From the NCBI RefSeq assembly GCF_026151205.1, contig NC_087077.1:62001-126000 (forward strand): a stretch of DNA of 64,000 nt, read 5' to 3'. Below the pieces are notes generated by a model that did no database searches, was not told the origin of the DNA, and saw only the letters and a program-made list of their open reading frames with translations. This DNA comes from Bolinopsis microptera (taxonomy: Eukaryota; Ctenophora; Tentaculata; Lobata; Bolinopsidae). The translations under genes and the position numbers were made by a program. This document shows positions 44,466 through 54,414 of the stretch, piece by piece; within the stretch, counting starts at the first letter, position 1; each line of letters begins with the position of its first letter.

Positions 44466-44864
44466 GTGTACGATTCCTTTCAAATTCTGATGATACTTTT
44501 GTATTTCAGGGCAGCTAACAACAATAGTATAATACTAAATATTTGTATTCCATCTTTAGTTCATTATAGTTTTGTAATTTATTTAATTATACTAACAATA
44601 TTTCTTAATTATAGGTACAGTATAATGAAAGCTTCTGTACTGGATCGATACAAAACAGCATGTGCCACAATGGGAATAGCTCAAAATTCATTCATTTGCA
44701 AGGGATTGGAGAAGCAGATTCTTCATGTAAGGGTAGGCAAAATTCAGCCAGAAGAATGGACACCTATCATTAAATGTTTGGAGAACAATTCATCTATCAC
44801 AGAGGTTATTATAGAAGCCACAGTTCCCACCCACTGTGCATATGTGAAAAGATCATCATTCTGA
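44466..44864 (+). CDS. Possible first coding exon(s) of a leucine-rich-repeat type protein
   Basis: From the ATG at about 44625 (after a plausible acceptor AATTATAG) the frame reads MKASVLDRYKTACATMGI, then ICKGLEKQILHVRVGKI and WTPIIKCLENNSSITEVII. The layout, a short helical N-terminus then a segment ending in LxNNSSITEV, is like the N-terminus of LRR proteins of the LRRC34/LRRC45/CEP78 style. The frame closes at 44864, but a possible donor (AGAG|GTTATT) lies at 44802. No later LRR exons were recognised, so this is a gene fragment or pseudogene at best. Confidence 0.3.
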   Translation: MYDSFQILMILLYFRAANNNSIILNICIPSLVHYSFVIYLIILTIFLNYRYSIMKASVLDRYKTACATMGIAQNSFICKGLEKQILHVRVGKIQPEEWTPIIKCLENNSSITEVIIEATVPTHCAYVKRSSF

Positions 44865-45413
44865 ATGAATGGTATTCCTTGCTTGCCATTTTATTACACA
44901 CATTACATCAGTTATTCAATAGCTAGAGCTTCCGCTTTGCTCTGTCGAGTTTTTATCTCACAGTTTTAGTAAATTTCTATACTATACGTAAAATCGGCAT
45001 GATAACCAAGCTCGCTAATTTACAACATTTTTCATAAAAGTTGAATTTGTTATAATTTGAAATATTGTCGTTTTACTTTTTTAGTTTCACGAGGCACCCA
45101 ACTTTTGAGTTAACTTTAATTGAAATTCAAATCCTTAACTCGAACTGAAACCAAACTTAACTAAACTTCACTGAAACATGAAACCAAATAAATATAAAGT
45201 CTAACGGATTTTCTGTAGAATTGCGAGCGTGGACTTGGAGCGTGCTAAATCACTCTACACTCGATCTTCGAGATTTTTTTTTTAAAGTTGATTTTGAAAC
45301 CAACTCGAACCGAAGTATTTTCGGACGCTGACTCTGCATTCCAATTCATCCCCATGACATTTTAAATAGGGTTAAACTTAAAATGCTCCCCTGGTGAGAT
45401 ATCGACGAAAAAC
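44865..45413. other. AT-rich intergenic stretch
   Basis: No gene, repeat or regulatory feature was recognised. Confidence 0.5.
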
Positions 45414-45900
45414 TTAACGGGTGATAAACGTAACATATTGGTTTCAAATATCAGGACCGTCGACGAGTCCAACTCGGTGTGCGTCCTGGTAGGTTATAAC
45501 ATATAAACCTACAACGAAAAACTGTCATAGCTCGATCACGTGATATGACCGTTTATTGTTTAAGGAAGTTGGTCTAATTTATCGTTAGGGTTTCGGCATA
45601 TGCTTTTTGTCAGGGATGGGATCAGATTGCATGGAGGGTTAGGGTTTCCGGTTTCGAATAGTGGTTCATATCAGGGTGCAGGGCCACCTAGAGAATTGGT
45701 TGAACTCAGTGCAGTGCAGTGCGCGTGTATCGCGTTGTCCACAATTGTTAATGTTGATGAACTAGCCCGGCGCACGCTACTTCATATCACTTGCCTCTGG
45801 CCAAGTTAACATTTCGGGCCTAGTTAACATGAACTTAACATTTCGAGAAGGAATCGGCGCGCGCTACTTCGACAAAATCTAGACGAGTAACATCCGTTAA
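45414..45900. mobile_element. TTAA-flanked GC-rich element, copy A
   Basis: Starts TTAA-CGGGTGATAAACG and ends CATCCG-TTAA with a degenerate inverted match. The interior contains the block GAGTCCAACTCGG..GCGTCCTGGTAGG shared with copy B, and the GCGCGCTACTTCGA block shared with 24.3 and 5.1 kb. Confidence 0.5.
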
Positions 45901-46574
45901 GTGTTAAGTGTTAAGGTTACCTGGCGCCCCAATATATGTGCGCGGCGTTATTTTCAAGCTTTCTGAGTACGTGAGTACAATTAAATAGATTAGCAAGCTC
46001 TAGAAGTAGATACGTAAGTGTAATAAACATTATTTGATACGCGGTCAGAAGTGAATCGCGCTACAACATATCAAATGTATAATCAGAATGGTGATTGATT
46101 AAATTGTATTACATCGCGACCCCCAAAGCTAAGTTGTTTCACTAACCCTCTGTAGAGTTTCAACGATACAGGGGAACTGCGCACTCGTACGCAGCGGGTC
46201 ATACAACGTATGACAAGTGATTGACGGATATAATATGTATGATGATATTCATTAAATTTTGTTTGCATGTGGCGCGAATCTAAGAAGCAACTTCAAAATG
46301 ATTACACTATTTGATTTTTAATTAGCAGAATTTAATAAATTGTGAATAGTTGGAGCAAAAAGGCTTTACGGGCTTTTTCTATTCTATACACTAAAGACTT
46401 GTATAACGTCGCGTCGTGACCCTCATTATAGTGGCGTTTTTACGATACAGAGGGAGCCGCGCACTCGTGCGCGGCAGGTCATACAACGTATGACATGAAT
46501 AATAGGTCATACAACGTATGACAACTAAAAACAACATACAAATACATTTTTTAAATATTTTTGATTGTAGAATT
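45901..46574. other. Spacer between TTAA elements
   Basis: Holds two inexact copies of a CGATACAG(A/G)GG..CTGCGCACTCGT(A/G)CGC..GTCATACAACGTATGACA block at 46160-46212 and 46443-46522. No gene was seen. Confidence 0.5.
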
Positions 46575-46900
46575 TTAACGGGTGATAGACGTAAAATATT
46601 TATTTCAAATATTAGAACTCTTGGCGCAAACTTTTCAGCCAATCAGCATCAAAGGCACTTTCTGCCACAATTGACTCGTAATTCGACCTACCAGGATCAC
46701 CGTCGACGAGTGATAGAGTCCAACTCGGCGCGCGTCTTGGTAGGCTACAAATATGAAATATAATTATTCTTTTAATCTTTTTTAACCTGAGAAATGAAAC
46801 GTACATATTTAATTTTGCATTACGTTTATAATTGTAGGTTTACAACCTACCAGGACGCGCGCCGAGTTGGAACAGATATTTTACGAGTATCACCCGTTAA
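46575..46900. mobile_element. TTAA-flanked GC-rich element, copy B with clear inverted repeats
   Basis: TTAA at 46575-46578 and 46897-46900 bracket inverted repeats CGGGTGATA(GA/CT)CGTAAAATAT, 19 of 21 identical. Deeper inverted blocks (TCCAACTCGGCGCGCGTC(T/C)TGG) also match. The left arm has about 115 extra bases. A TTAA target is used by piggyBac and Kolobok-type elements. No transposase. Confidence 0.65.
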
Positions 46901-46924
46901 CATACGAGAAGTATTATTTGATGC

Positions 46925-47050
46925 GCGCGCGACCCAGTAGTGCATCGCGCTACAACATACAGCATAGCGCTAAAACGCGAAACAAGCGCGTCACGCAGTA
47001 CACGTATATACACATGGCTATGTTCTATGTGAACTCAAAATTTAGCAAAC
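46925..47050 (+). repeat. GC-rich dispersed repeat, relative of 38523-38625
   Basis: Shared blocks are GAAACAAGCGCGTCACGCAG and CACATGGCTATGT. It also contains GACCCAGTAGTGCATCGCGC, resembling the end of the 120-bp short elements. Confidence 0.6.
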
Positions 47051-47337
47051 AATATTTTAAAAATTTGTTGAGTAAGTTAATTTTTCGCTTATCGAAAAAT
47101 TTTGTATAAGCATTATATTTAAGTCGCTAAACATCAAAAATTAAGAAAGTTAAAAAATTAAGCCAATTCCTTAATCATTAATTTTCTTATGATAAAAAAA
47201 TATATTCACAATTTTAGACTTTCGCGCGCATTTAAATTTTGGTACTTTGATGCCATGTGCAAATTTTCCTATATACATATATATTTTACATATATATTTT
47301 GTAATATGAACTAATTTAAATGTTTTTAATACGATTG

Positions 47338-47452
47338 TTAATTGACGATGTCAATTCATCTCAGCTCGGCGCGGCACAGTAGTGCATCTCGCCGATCTAG
47401 AGAGAAGCCTCATTGAGTGCGCGGCGCGGCACAGTAATGCATCGCGCTACAA
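47338..47452 (+). mobile_element. Short GC-rich element, copy 3 of 3
   Basis: Starts TTAATTGACGATGTCAATT and ends GCGCTACAA. It is flanked by ATACGATTG at 47329-47337 and 47453-47461 (9 bp, or 8 bp plus a chance match). It is shortened in the middle compared with copy 1. Confidence 0.8.
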
Positions 47453-49419
47453 ATACGATTGTGGACAAAAATTATTTAAAAAATTAACAAATGTTTTAGG
47501 CGCGCCGCGCATATTATATGTTTGCTAATTTACACCTTTGTATGAAAATCGAGCGCTAAAAACTACTGTTAAATTTTCACAAGATAACCTTCATATCAGG
47601 AAGTTAGCTTTAGCCTAAACTCTTTACGCTTTTATCTTATTAAATTTTGTTTTTACTTAAATTTTGTTTTAATTAATTAAACACACGTGTTCGGACACGA
47701 CGTTGTCAATTTTCTGCTAGCTACTACTTTTACATCCCTTGAATGTCTTCATCACAACACAAAAGCTCCGGTCGCCGTGTCCATGCTATCACAAGAGTCT
47801 CCAGGAGTCCAACATCACAGAATCATTTCGGCCTTGTTATGTGCGTTTTTTGTAGTCTAAAATCTAACTAACTCAATTCTGTATGCCCTATTTTTTAACT
47901 TGTGAAAAACAAATCTGAGAGCACCTTGATAATAAATTTTCATGTGAATTTATTTTCTTGAACAAATCCAAGAGTCCTTTAAGTTTGTCCTCTAAGGGAT
48001 GGTGTTGAAGGGTACATCCTGCAGTACAGGATCACAGTGGTCCGCAAAGGGGGGTCAGGCTATAATAGACCCCTTCTAGGTCATTTTGTTGTCTCAGGAT
48101 ATGTTTCCTGGAGTATTTTCGCCCAAAAAGACGTTTAAAAGCACTTAGAAGACCTCAAAATATACCAGGAGGGCTAAAAATGAGAAATCAAAAAATTGAT
48201 TTTTTCCAAAAATACCCTGAAAATTTTAGAATTTGGCCGCTAAATTTGTTTAAAAGGCCTGACTCAAAATTCTACTCCACAACTTAAAGTCCTCAGGCAA
48301 TTCTACGTTGATTCTGAAAATTTCATTAAAAAATATTGAAACCCTATTGAGTTATATTATTTTGAGCGACATCAGTTTCGCGAATGTCGCGAACTGAGAT
48401 ATGGGCAATTTTGTTCATTTTTTGCCATTATTTGAACACAGAATCCACAGTTAGGTAGATATTGAGCTGATATTCATAGAGAATGTGCAGTATAGGCTTA
48501 CCTAACATATAACATTTGTCTCATCCAAAAATATTTATAATTGGCCAAATTATGGGCTAAAATCTATAAAAATCTATCAAAATTGGCGCGTATGCCCAAA
48601 TATGGTCATATAGTATTTTGCTCATAACTCAGCCAATTTTTATCAAATTATGATAAAACTTTATATTTGTGTTCAAGAGACTAGAAGCTACAAGTAAAGC
48701 ACCCCAAAGCATGGTTTTGAGCTTGTTAAGGTGATTTTGCATAATTGGGATAATTGGGACCAAATATGGGCGTGGCTGATTTAAAAAAAAGTCCCAGCTT
48801 GTCCCAGGTTGAATTTTTTATGGCTAGTTAGATAATTATCTGAACTTTAGGATGCCATAGGTGGTTTAGGTGCACTCGAGCGCACTACCTAACATTTTTT
48901 TATTTTAAAACCAAAATTTTAGTTAAAAAGTGGGTCTAAAATTTGAGGGTAAATGAAAAATCAACCAAAATAGATATCAACATGAATTTTTTTTCATTAG
49001 ACAGGTATTCAACACGTACAACAGCAACAACAAGAGTAAGTGAATGCAAATATAGACTGCTTTATGAATATCCAGTCAGATGTAGGCCAATTTTTACTTC
49101 AATTATAGCCTGGTGGGGGGGGTGTCACGTCCGTCTATGTCCGCCTGTCTCATAGAATCCAAAAAGGACAGGACATAGGCGGACATAGACGGACATAGGC
49201 GGACATAGACGGACATAGGCGGACATAGGCGGACATAGACGGACATAGGCGGACATAGGCAGACATTAATGGACACCTAAATTGCTAAATAAAATGTTCA
49301 ATTTTTGCTGTTATAGGGGGATCATGTTTTTTGTCCGTTCGGTACCCTATATTTTCAAAACGGACAAAAAATAGAGCGGACAAAAATGGACAAACACAGA
49401 CAAAAATGGAAATAACATT

Positions 49420-50110
49420 TAGATGCTTCCTCCTCCTACTCTTCCTCCTCCTCCCCCTGGGTCTTCCTGATCTTCCTCAGTCCTCTTCCTCCTCCCCTCC
49501 TCAGTCCTCCTACTCCTCCTCCTCGTCCTCAGTCCTCCTCATCAGTCCTCAACAGTCCTTCTCCTCCCCAGTCCTCCTCCTCCTCCTGAGTCCTCCTCAT
49601 GGGTCCTCCTCCTGGGTGCTCCTCCTCCTCTTCATCCTTCTCCTCTTCCTCCTCAGTCCTCAGTCCTCCTCAGTCCTCCTCCTCATCCTTCTCCTCAGTC
49701 CTCCATCCTCCTCCTCAGTCCTCCCCCAGTCCCCCTCCTCCTCCTCCTATTCAGTCCTCCTCCTCCTCCTTCTCAGTCCTCCTCAGTCCTCCTCCTCCTC
49801 CTGAGTCCTCCTCCTCCTCCTCCTCCTCCTCTTCCCTCTCAGTCATCCTCCTCAGCCACCCTCCTCAGTCCTCCTCAGTCCTCCTCCTCAGTCCTCCTCC
49901 TCCTGGGTCCTCCTCCTCCTCTTCATCCTCCTCCTCTTCCTCCTCGGTCCTCAGTCCTCCTCCTTCTGGGTCCTCCTCCTCATCCTTCTCATCAGTCCTC
50001 CTCCTCCCCAGTCCTCTCCCAGTCCCCCTTCTTCTCCTCCTCCTAATCAGTCCTCCTCCTCCTCCTCCTCCTCCTCCTCAGTTCTCCTCAGTCCTCCTTC
50101 TCTCTCTCTC
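49420..50110 (+). repeat. TCC-rich array, left
   Basis: (TCC)n with scattered AGTCC and TGGGTCC units over about 690 bp. The long frames rich in Ser, Pro and Leu are artefacts. A second array lies at 52265-52915. Confidence 0.95.
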
Positions 50111-50436
50111 TGTTTTGGTCAACGGTTTCTGGCCTCCTAGTGAAGAGGGAGGCCTTCTCGCCGTGCCCACAGAGTGTGACTCCTGCTAGCCACACTCCAG
50201 GACTCCCTAAGTATATACAAAAACATAGAATAATAGATATCAACGCAACAGACCTCTGGAGTCTCGAAGCTGTTACTACCTTGCTCAGAGCAAACCCACT
50301 TCAGATGTTCTTCTTTGGCGGGCAGGCGAGGGACTTCCGAGCATGGTTCACACCTGAATATGTGTCACTATCTGAGATAGTCCTGTGTGGGTCTAGTGTA
50401 TGATTGTTTATGAACCTTGGTGTATGTCCTAGATGC

Positions 50437-51236
50437 TTATCCAAATAGATCGTCTCTGTCAAACCTTGTTGACTGTTCCACGAATTTGATAATGTGGTCG
50501 AGTTTACTATTGATGAGTTCCTCAATTGTTAGGATGGGTTTACCAAATATCTTCATTCTAGTTGTCATCAGCTGGATGTATTCACATAGGAAGTGTTGTG
50601 ATGTTTCTGCTTCCCCTGGGCAGTGTTCACAGTCTTGTGTTTCGAAATTGGAGTTGTTTGCTACCGTCTGGAAGTATGCTAGTGGGCTGTGTCCTGATAG
50701 TAGCCATGTTAGCCATCTGATGTGAGTACCTGTGATGTTAATTTTCTTGTACCTGTATTTGTTGAGGAAAAATGTTAGTGGGGTTTTTCCTTTATCACTG
50801 AGTGCCACCTGTTTATACTTCTTGATATGGAGATTGAAGAGGTAATCTTGTATTTGGGTGTTGATTATGCCTTCCGAGAGTGGCCGTGGGAGGAAGGGTT
50901 CAGGTCCAATGGGGGTGCTGCTGGATCCCTCCCTTGCTAGTTCGTCAGCTAGTTCATTACCGTGTACTCCTTCATGTCCTGGGACCCACCTAAGTTCTAC
51001 TTTGTGGGAGGTACCTAATGTGTTAAGTTGGTCAGCAATGTCCAGCACTAGTCTGGAGCTGATGCTGGTGCTGGTAAGTGCTAGGAGTGAGGCCTGGGAA
51101 TCTGAGTAAAGATTTATGAATGATGTTGTACCTATATTTTCAATGATCCAAATACTAGCCATGTGGAGAGCAAAGAGCTCGCATTGGTAAACTGTTGCTA
51201 GTTTACCAAGTTGATAACTGACTCTGTGGTAATCCT
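50437..51236 (-). pseudogene. RNase H domain fragment of a non-LTR retrotransposon
   Basis: On the minus strand the frame reads GKLATVYQCELFALHMASIW, then LYSDSQASLLAL (catalytic Asp region), LRWVPGHEGVHGNELADELA (RNase H C-terminal motif), and a zinc-knuckle-like CEHCPGEAETSQHFLCEY tail. The RT and the first RNase H strand are gone. Sequence down to about 50215 is its 3' untranslated part. The 241-residue frame is unbroken. Confidence 0.85.
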
Positions 51237-52260
51237 AAGTTATCATTAGTCCAGATACTTGCCATGTATAACGCGAATAGCGGGTACGATTTCCTCAATG
51301 AACCTGAAGAAGGAATATCTGTCCTGAATTGATACCATGTAACGTCGAGCTTAAAAATGAATCAAAAGTTCGAGTAAATCGTTAAACGTTGTATGTCCTA
51401 TTTGCATCCCCTAAGCATTGCAATGATGTTTATTCCTGGTCCGGTTAGCTTTGCGTCTCAGAACTAAAGAGGTCCACTATGCTTTAATGAGCTAAGCTGT
51501 CCACCAGGGTACTGTAGATCTAAGGGTTCCCCGTGTAATGGGGCAGGCTGTGATAAGGCATCTCTGCAGGATGTCCGAGATGAACTGATTCGAGTGTTGA
51601 GAACTTCCGCTGTAGAAACTGAATAGAACCAGTAAGGATGTCAGTCAAACTCTGCTGCTACTAGATGATTGTAGAGCGTCCAGTCACACTTCAATAAAGA
51701 GTGTGGCAAAACTAACCCGGTCCCCTGAAAAGTGGTTACTGGAGGAAGAAGTGCCAGGAATTCTCGTTATCAGTGTGTCCTCGTAGTCAGAGTTGAAATC
51801 CCTAATTCTGTCTTATTACGAGCCTGTGTCTAGCGTGTGTCAGCCCTTACGCATTAGCTGTCTTAACTGAAAAGACCTGAAAAGTGGTTACTGGAGGGAG
51901 AAGTGCCAAGACTACTCATTATCAGTGTGTCCTTGTAGTCAGGATGAGCGAATTGGAATCCCTAGCTCTGTGGTGGGTTACTTCGATGGGACCTGAAAGC
52001 TGAAAGAGAATTTCCTGGTGATTTAATAGCTCTTAGAGCTAGGTATCTGTGTCTAACGTATCGTCATTTGTGTGTGTACTATTTTGTAACCTGATATCTG
52101 AAAGAGAAATTTCCTGGTGCTTGGTAGCTGTTATTGTTGACTTCCTGGTTCCCATGGGAACTTTGAGTTGGCAAGTCCCAACCTTAGTACTCAACAAGAG
52201 AGCACACCACCCGTTAGTGCCAACCAGGCCACACCACGTGGAGGTTCGGAGAGGATTTCG
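51237..52260. other. Non-coding stretch with an imperfect 160-bp duplication
   Basis: GAAAAGTGGTTACTGGAGG and the following 60 bases occur at about 51725 and again at about 51888. CTGAAAGAGAA(A)TTTCCTGGTG occurs twice near 51998 and 52096. No gene was seen. Confidence 0.5.
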
Positions 52261-52264
52261 TGAC

Positions 52265-52915
52265 CCGTCCTCCTTCTCATTTCTCCTAAGTCCTCCTCCT
52301 GAGTCCTCCTCCTGAGTCCTCCTCCTCTTCCTTCTGAGTCCTCCTCATGAGTCCTCCTCCTCCTCCCTCTCAGTCATCCTCCTCATTCATCCTCCTCAGC
52401 CATCCTCCCCAGCCATCCTCCTCAGCCATCCTCCTCAGTACTCCTCAGTCCTCCTCCTTCTCAGTCATCGTCAGTCCTCCTCCTCAGTCCTCCTCAGTCC
52501 TCCTCCTCCTCCTTGGTCCTCCTCCTCCTCCTCCTCCTGGGTCTTCCTGGGTCTTCCTGATCCTCCCCAGTCCTCTTCCTCCTCCCCTCCTCAATCCTCC
52601 TCCTACTCCTCCTCCTCGTCCTCAGTCCTCCTCATCAGTCCTCAACAGTTCTCCTCCTCCCCAGTCCTCCTCCTCCTCCTGGGGCCTTTTCCTGGGTCCT
52701 CCTCTTGGGTCCTCCTCCTCCTGGGTCCTCCTCCTCCTGGGTCCTCCTTCTCCTCCTCAGTCCTTCTCCTCCTCCTCCTCAGTCCTCTTCCTCCTCTTCC
52801 TCCTCCTCCTCCTCCTCCTCCCTCTCAGTCATCCTCCTCAGTCATCCTCCTCAGCCATCCTTCTCAGCCATCCTCCTCAGTACTCTTCAGTACTCTTCAG
52901 TACTCTTCAGTCCTC
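52265..52915 (+). repeat. TCC-rich array, right
   Basis: Same composition as the array at 49420-50110, in the same orientation. Confidence 0.95.
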
Positions 52916-53289
52916 AAAATGTTTGTCCGCTAATGTCCACCAATGTCCGCTAATGTCCACCAATGTCCATCCAAGTCCGCCAATGTCCGTCCGGGTCCGC
53001 CAATGTCCGTCCGAGTCCGCCAATGTCCGTCCGAGTCCGCCAATGTCCGTCCGAGTCCGCCAATGTCCGTCCGTGTCCGCCAATGTCCCAAAAAACACGT
53101 CCGTTGTCTCATAGAATCCAAAAAGGACAGGACATAGGCGGACATAGACGGACATGACACCCCCCCCCCTGGTGGACCACTGTGAGGATACTGTGCTGTT
53201 GATCTTACTCTGATTCCCCTCTGTGCAATGAGTGTGCTTCGTAGTAAATCAAACCTGAATCGTGTTCTGATGTAATTTGTGACCTGACT

Positions 53290-54060
53290 CTAAGCTTTTT
53301 TTGTGTGGTCAGCTATCATTTCAGAGATAAAATCTACGCCCAATCTACAAATACAGTGCAGAGCTGTGGGACTAGTGGTAAAAGGGATCCTTTCTCTGAC
53401 TGAAATACTTTCCTCATGCAAACATTTCTTCTCCTTCTCATGGTCACTGCAGATCTTATCTAATGACTTTAAGGTGTTTGAGCCGTAGTTAGGACTTGTC
53501 AAAGAATGTTCTTTCAAAGGGCACATACAGTCCAACAGCTGCACCGACGGGCTTCATCCTCGGTGTTGGTCGTCTTTGTAAATGAAGTTGGTTAAACAGA
53601 CATGAGTGCAGTTCTATCTTTGTTGTACACTTTGCTTTTTGGAGGAAGAACACATTGTGTACATAGCATAGACTTATGATGTCTTGGAACTCCTGCCTGT
53701 TTAGAATATAGTTGAGGTCCTTCAGTGGTAGTGTTGAGAGCCATGTTGAGGCTCCCTTCTCTCTTGCTTGGTCTACGTGGTTCTTAAGTTGATGATCTGA
53801 CTTACTACAGATCATCTAGGACCTTTGAGGGAGAATCTTCTCTTCTGTTTCCTCAGTTCTTTATTTTCTTTCATCTTGCCCAAATCCAGCTTGATAACGT
53901 CTGGGTCTTGTTGGTTGATCAAATTCACGAGGTGATGTTCTGACAGGATTGATGATGCCTAGGCCGCTACGAAGATATCTCTCGTGCTCGTTGACTGGGC
54001 TACCAAGGAGGGCTGGTGCAGTGTATACTGTCTTCACATTTCTTTTCGTATACAAGTTGA
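53290..54060 (-). pseudogene. Transposon-type ORF fragment (REKGASTWLSTLP family)
   Basis: Three broken minus-strand frames carry, in order, ERYLRSGLGIINPV (about 53960), REKGASTWLSTLPLKDL (about 53740), FERTFFDKS (about 53500) and a C-terminal CICRLGVDFISEM. I recall ORFs with KGASNWLTSLP and FERTFFDVRVFNP as recurrent, transposon-associated proteins in cnidarian and other invertebrate genomes; this is from memory and unverified. The frames shift between pieces, so it is a relic. Confidence 0.55.
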
Positions 54061-54414
54061 ATCTGTTTCATTGGCCAAATTTGGAAGCTGAAATAAGCAC
54101 TAATTTTGGTGAAGGCATCTCTTAGAAGAATATTGTTGCTTAAAACGTATATTGAAATTTAGATTGTTTTGTAGTGGTTTAAAATATAGTGTAGTAAATA
54201 ATAAATATAGTGTAGTAATATAAGTTCCAAAACGAAGAATACAATCAAACTTCAAACCCCACATTGCTGGGATCCCAGTCAATTTTCATGACTTTTCTAA
54301 TCGAAAATATTTCCTAAGTACCATTCTTTAACCACTGTAACTACCATAAAAACATGCAGTCGTTCACTTGTGTATCCATTCCATTTGATTCCACTATTCA
54401 GTTAGGCCCCAGTT

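Larger units (their letters stand above)
49115..53169. mobile_element. 4-kb element with GGGGTGTCAYGTCCGTCTATG inverted ends and GGACAT arrays
   Basis: Both ends read, inward, a G-run then GTGTCA(C/T)GTCCGTCTATG followed by TCCGCC. Next to the left end (49157-49265) and near the right end (52920-53095) are tandem arrays of a 10-20-bp unit (GGACATAGGC / GGACATTGGC) in opposite orientation. TCTCATAGAATCCAAAAAGG occurs at both ends. Between them are two TCC-rich arrays and an RNase H fragment. No transposase was recognised. Confidence 0.55.
48032..53185. mobile_element. Candidate 5.1-kb composite element with TCACAGTGGTCC ends
   Basis: TCACAGTGGTCC at 48032-48043 is matched inversely at 53174-53185. 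Both are followed inwards by a G-rich run. Inside lies a second inverted-repeat element (49115-53169). The first kilobase (48050-49110) is non-coding and AT-rich. No perfect 8-bp target duplication is seen, so the outer boundary is tentative. Confidence 0.45.

Noticed and set aside
49331-50189. Ser/Pro/Leu-rich ORFs that look like low-complexity proteins
   Set aside because: They are frames through (TCC)n arrays; the same holds for 52347-53114.
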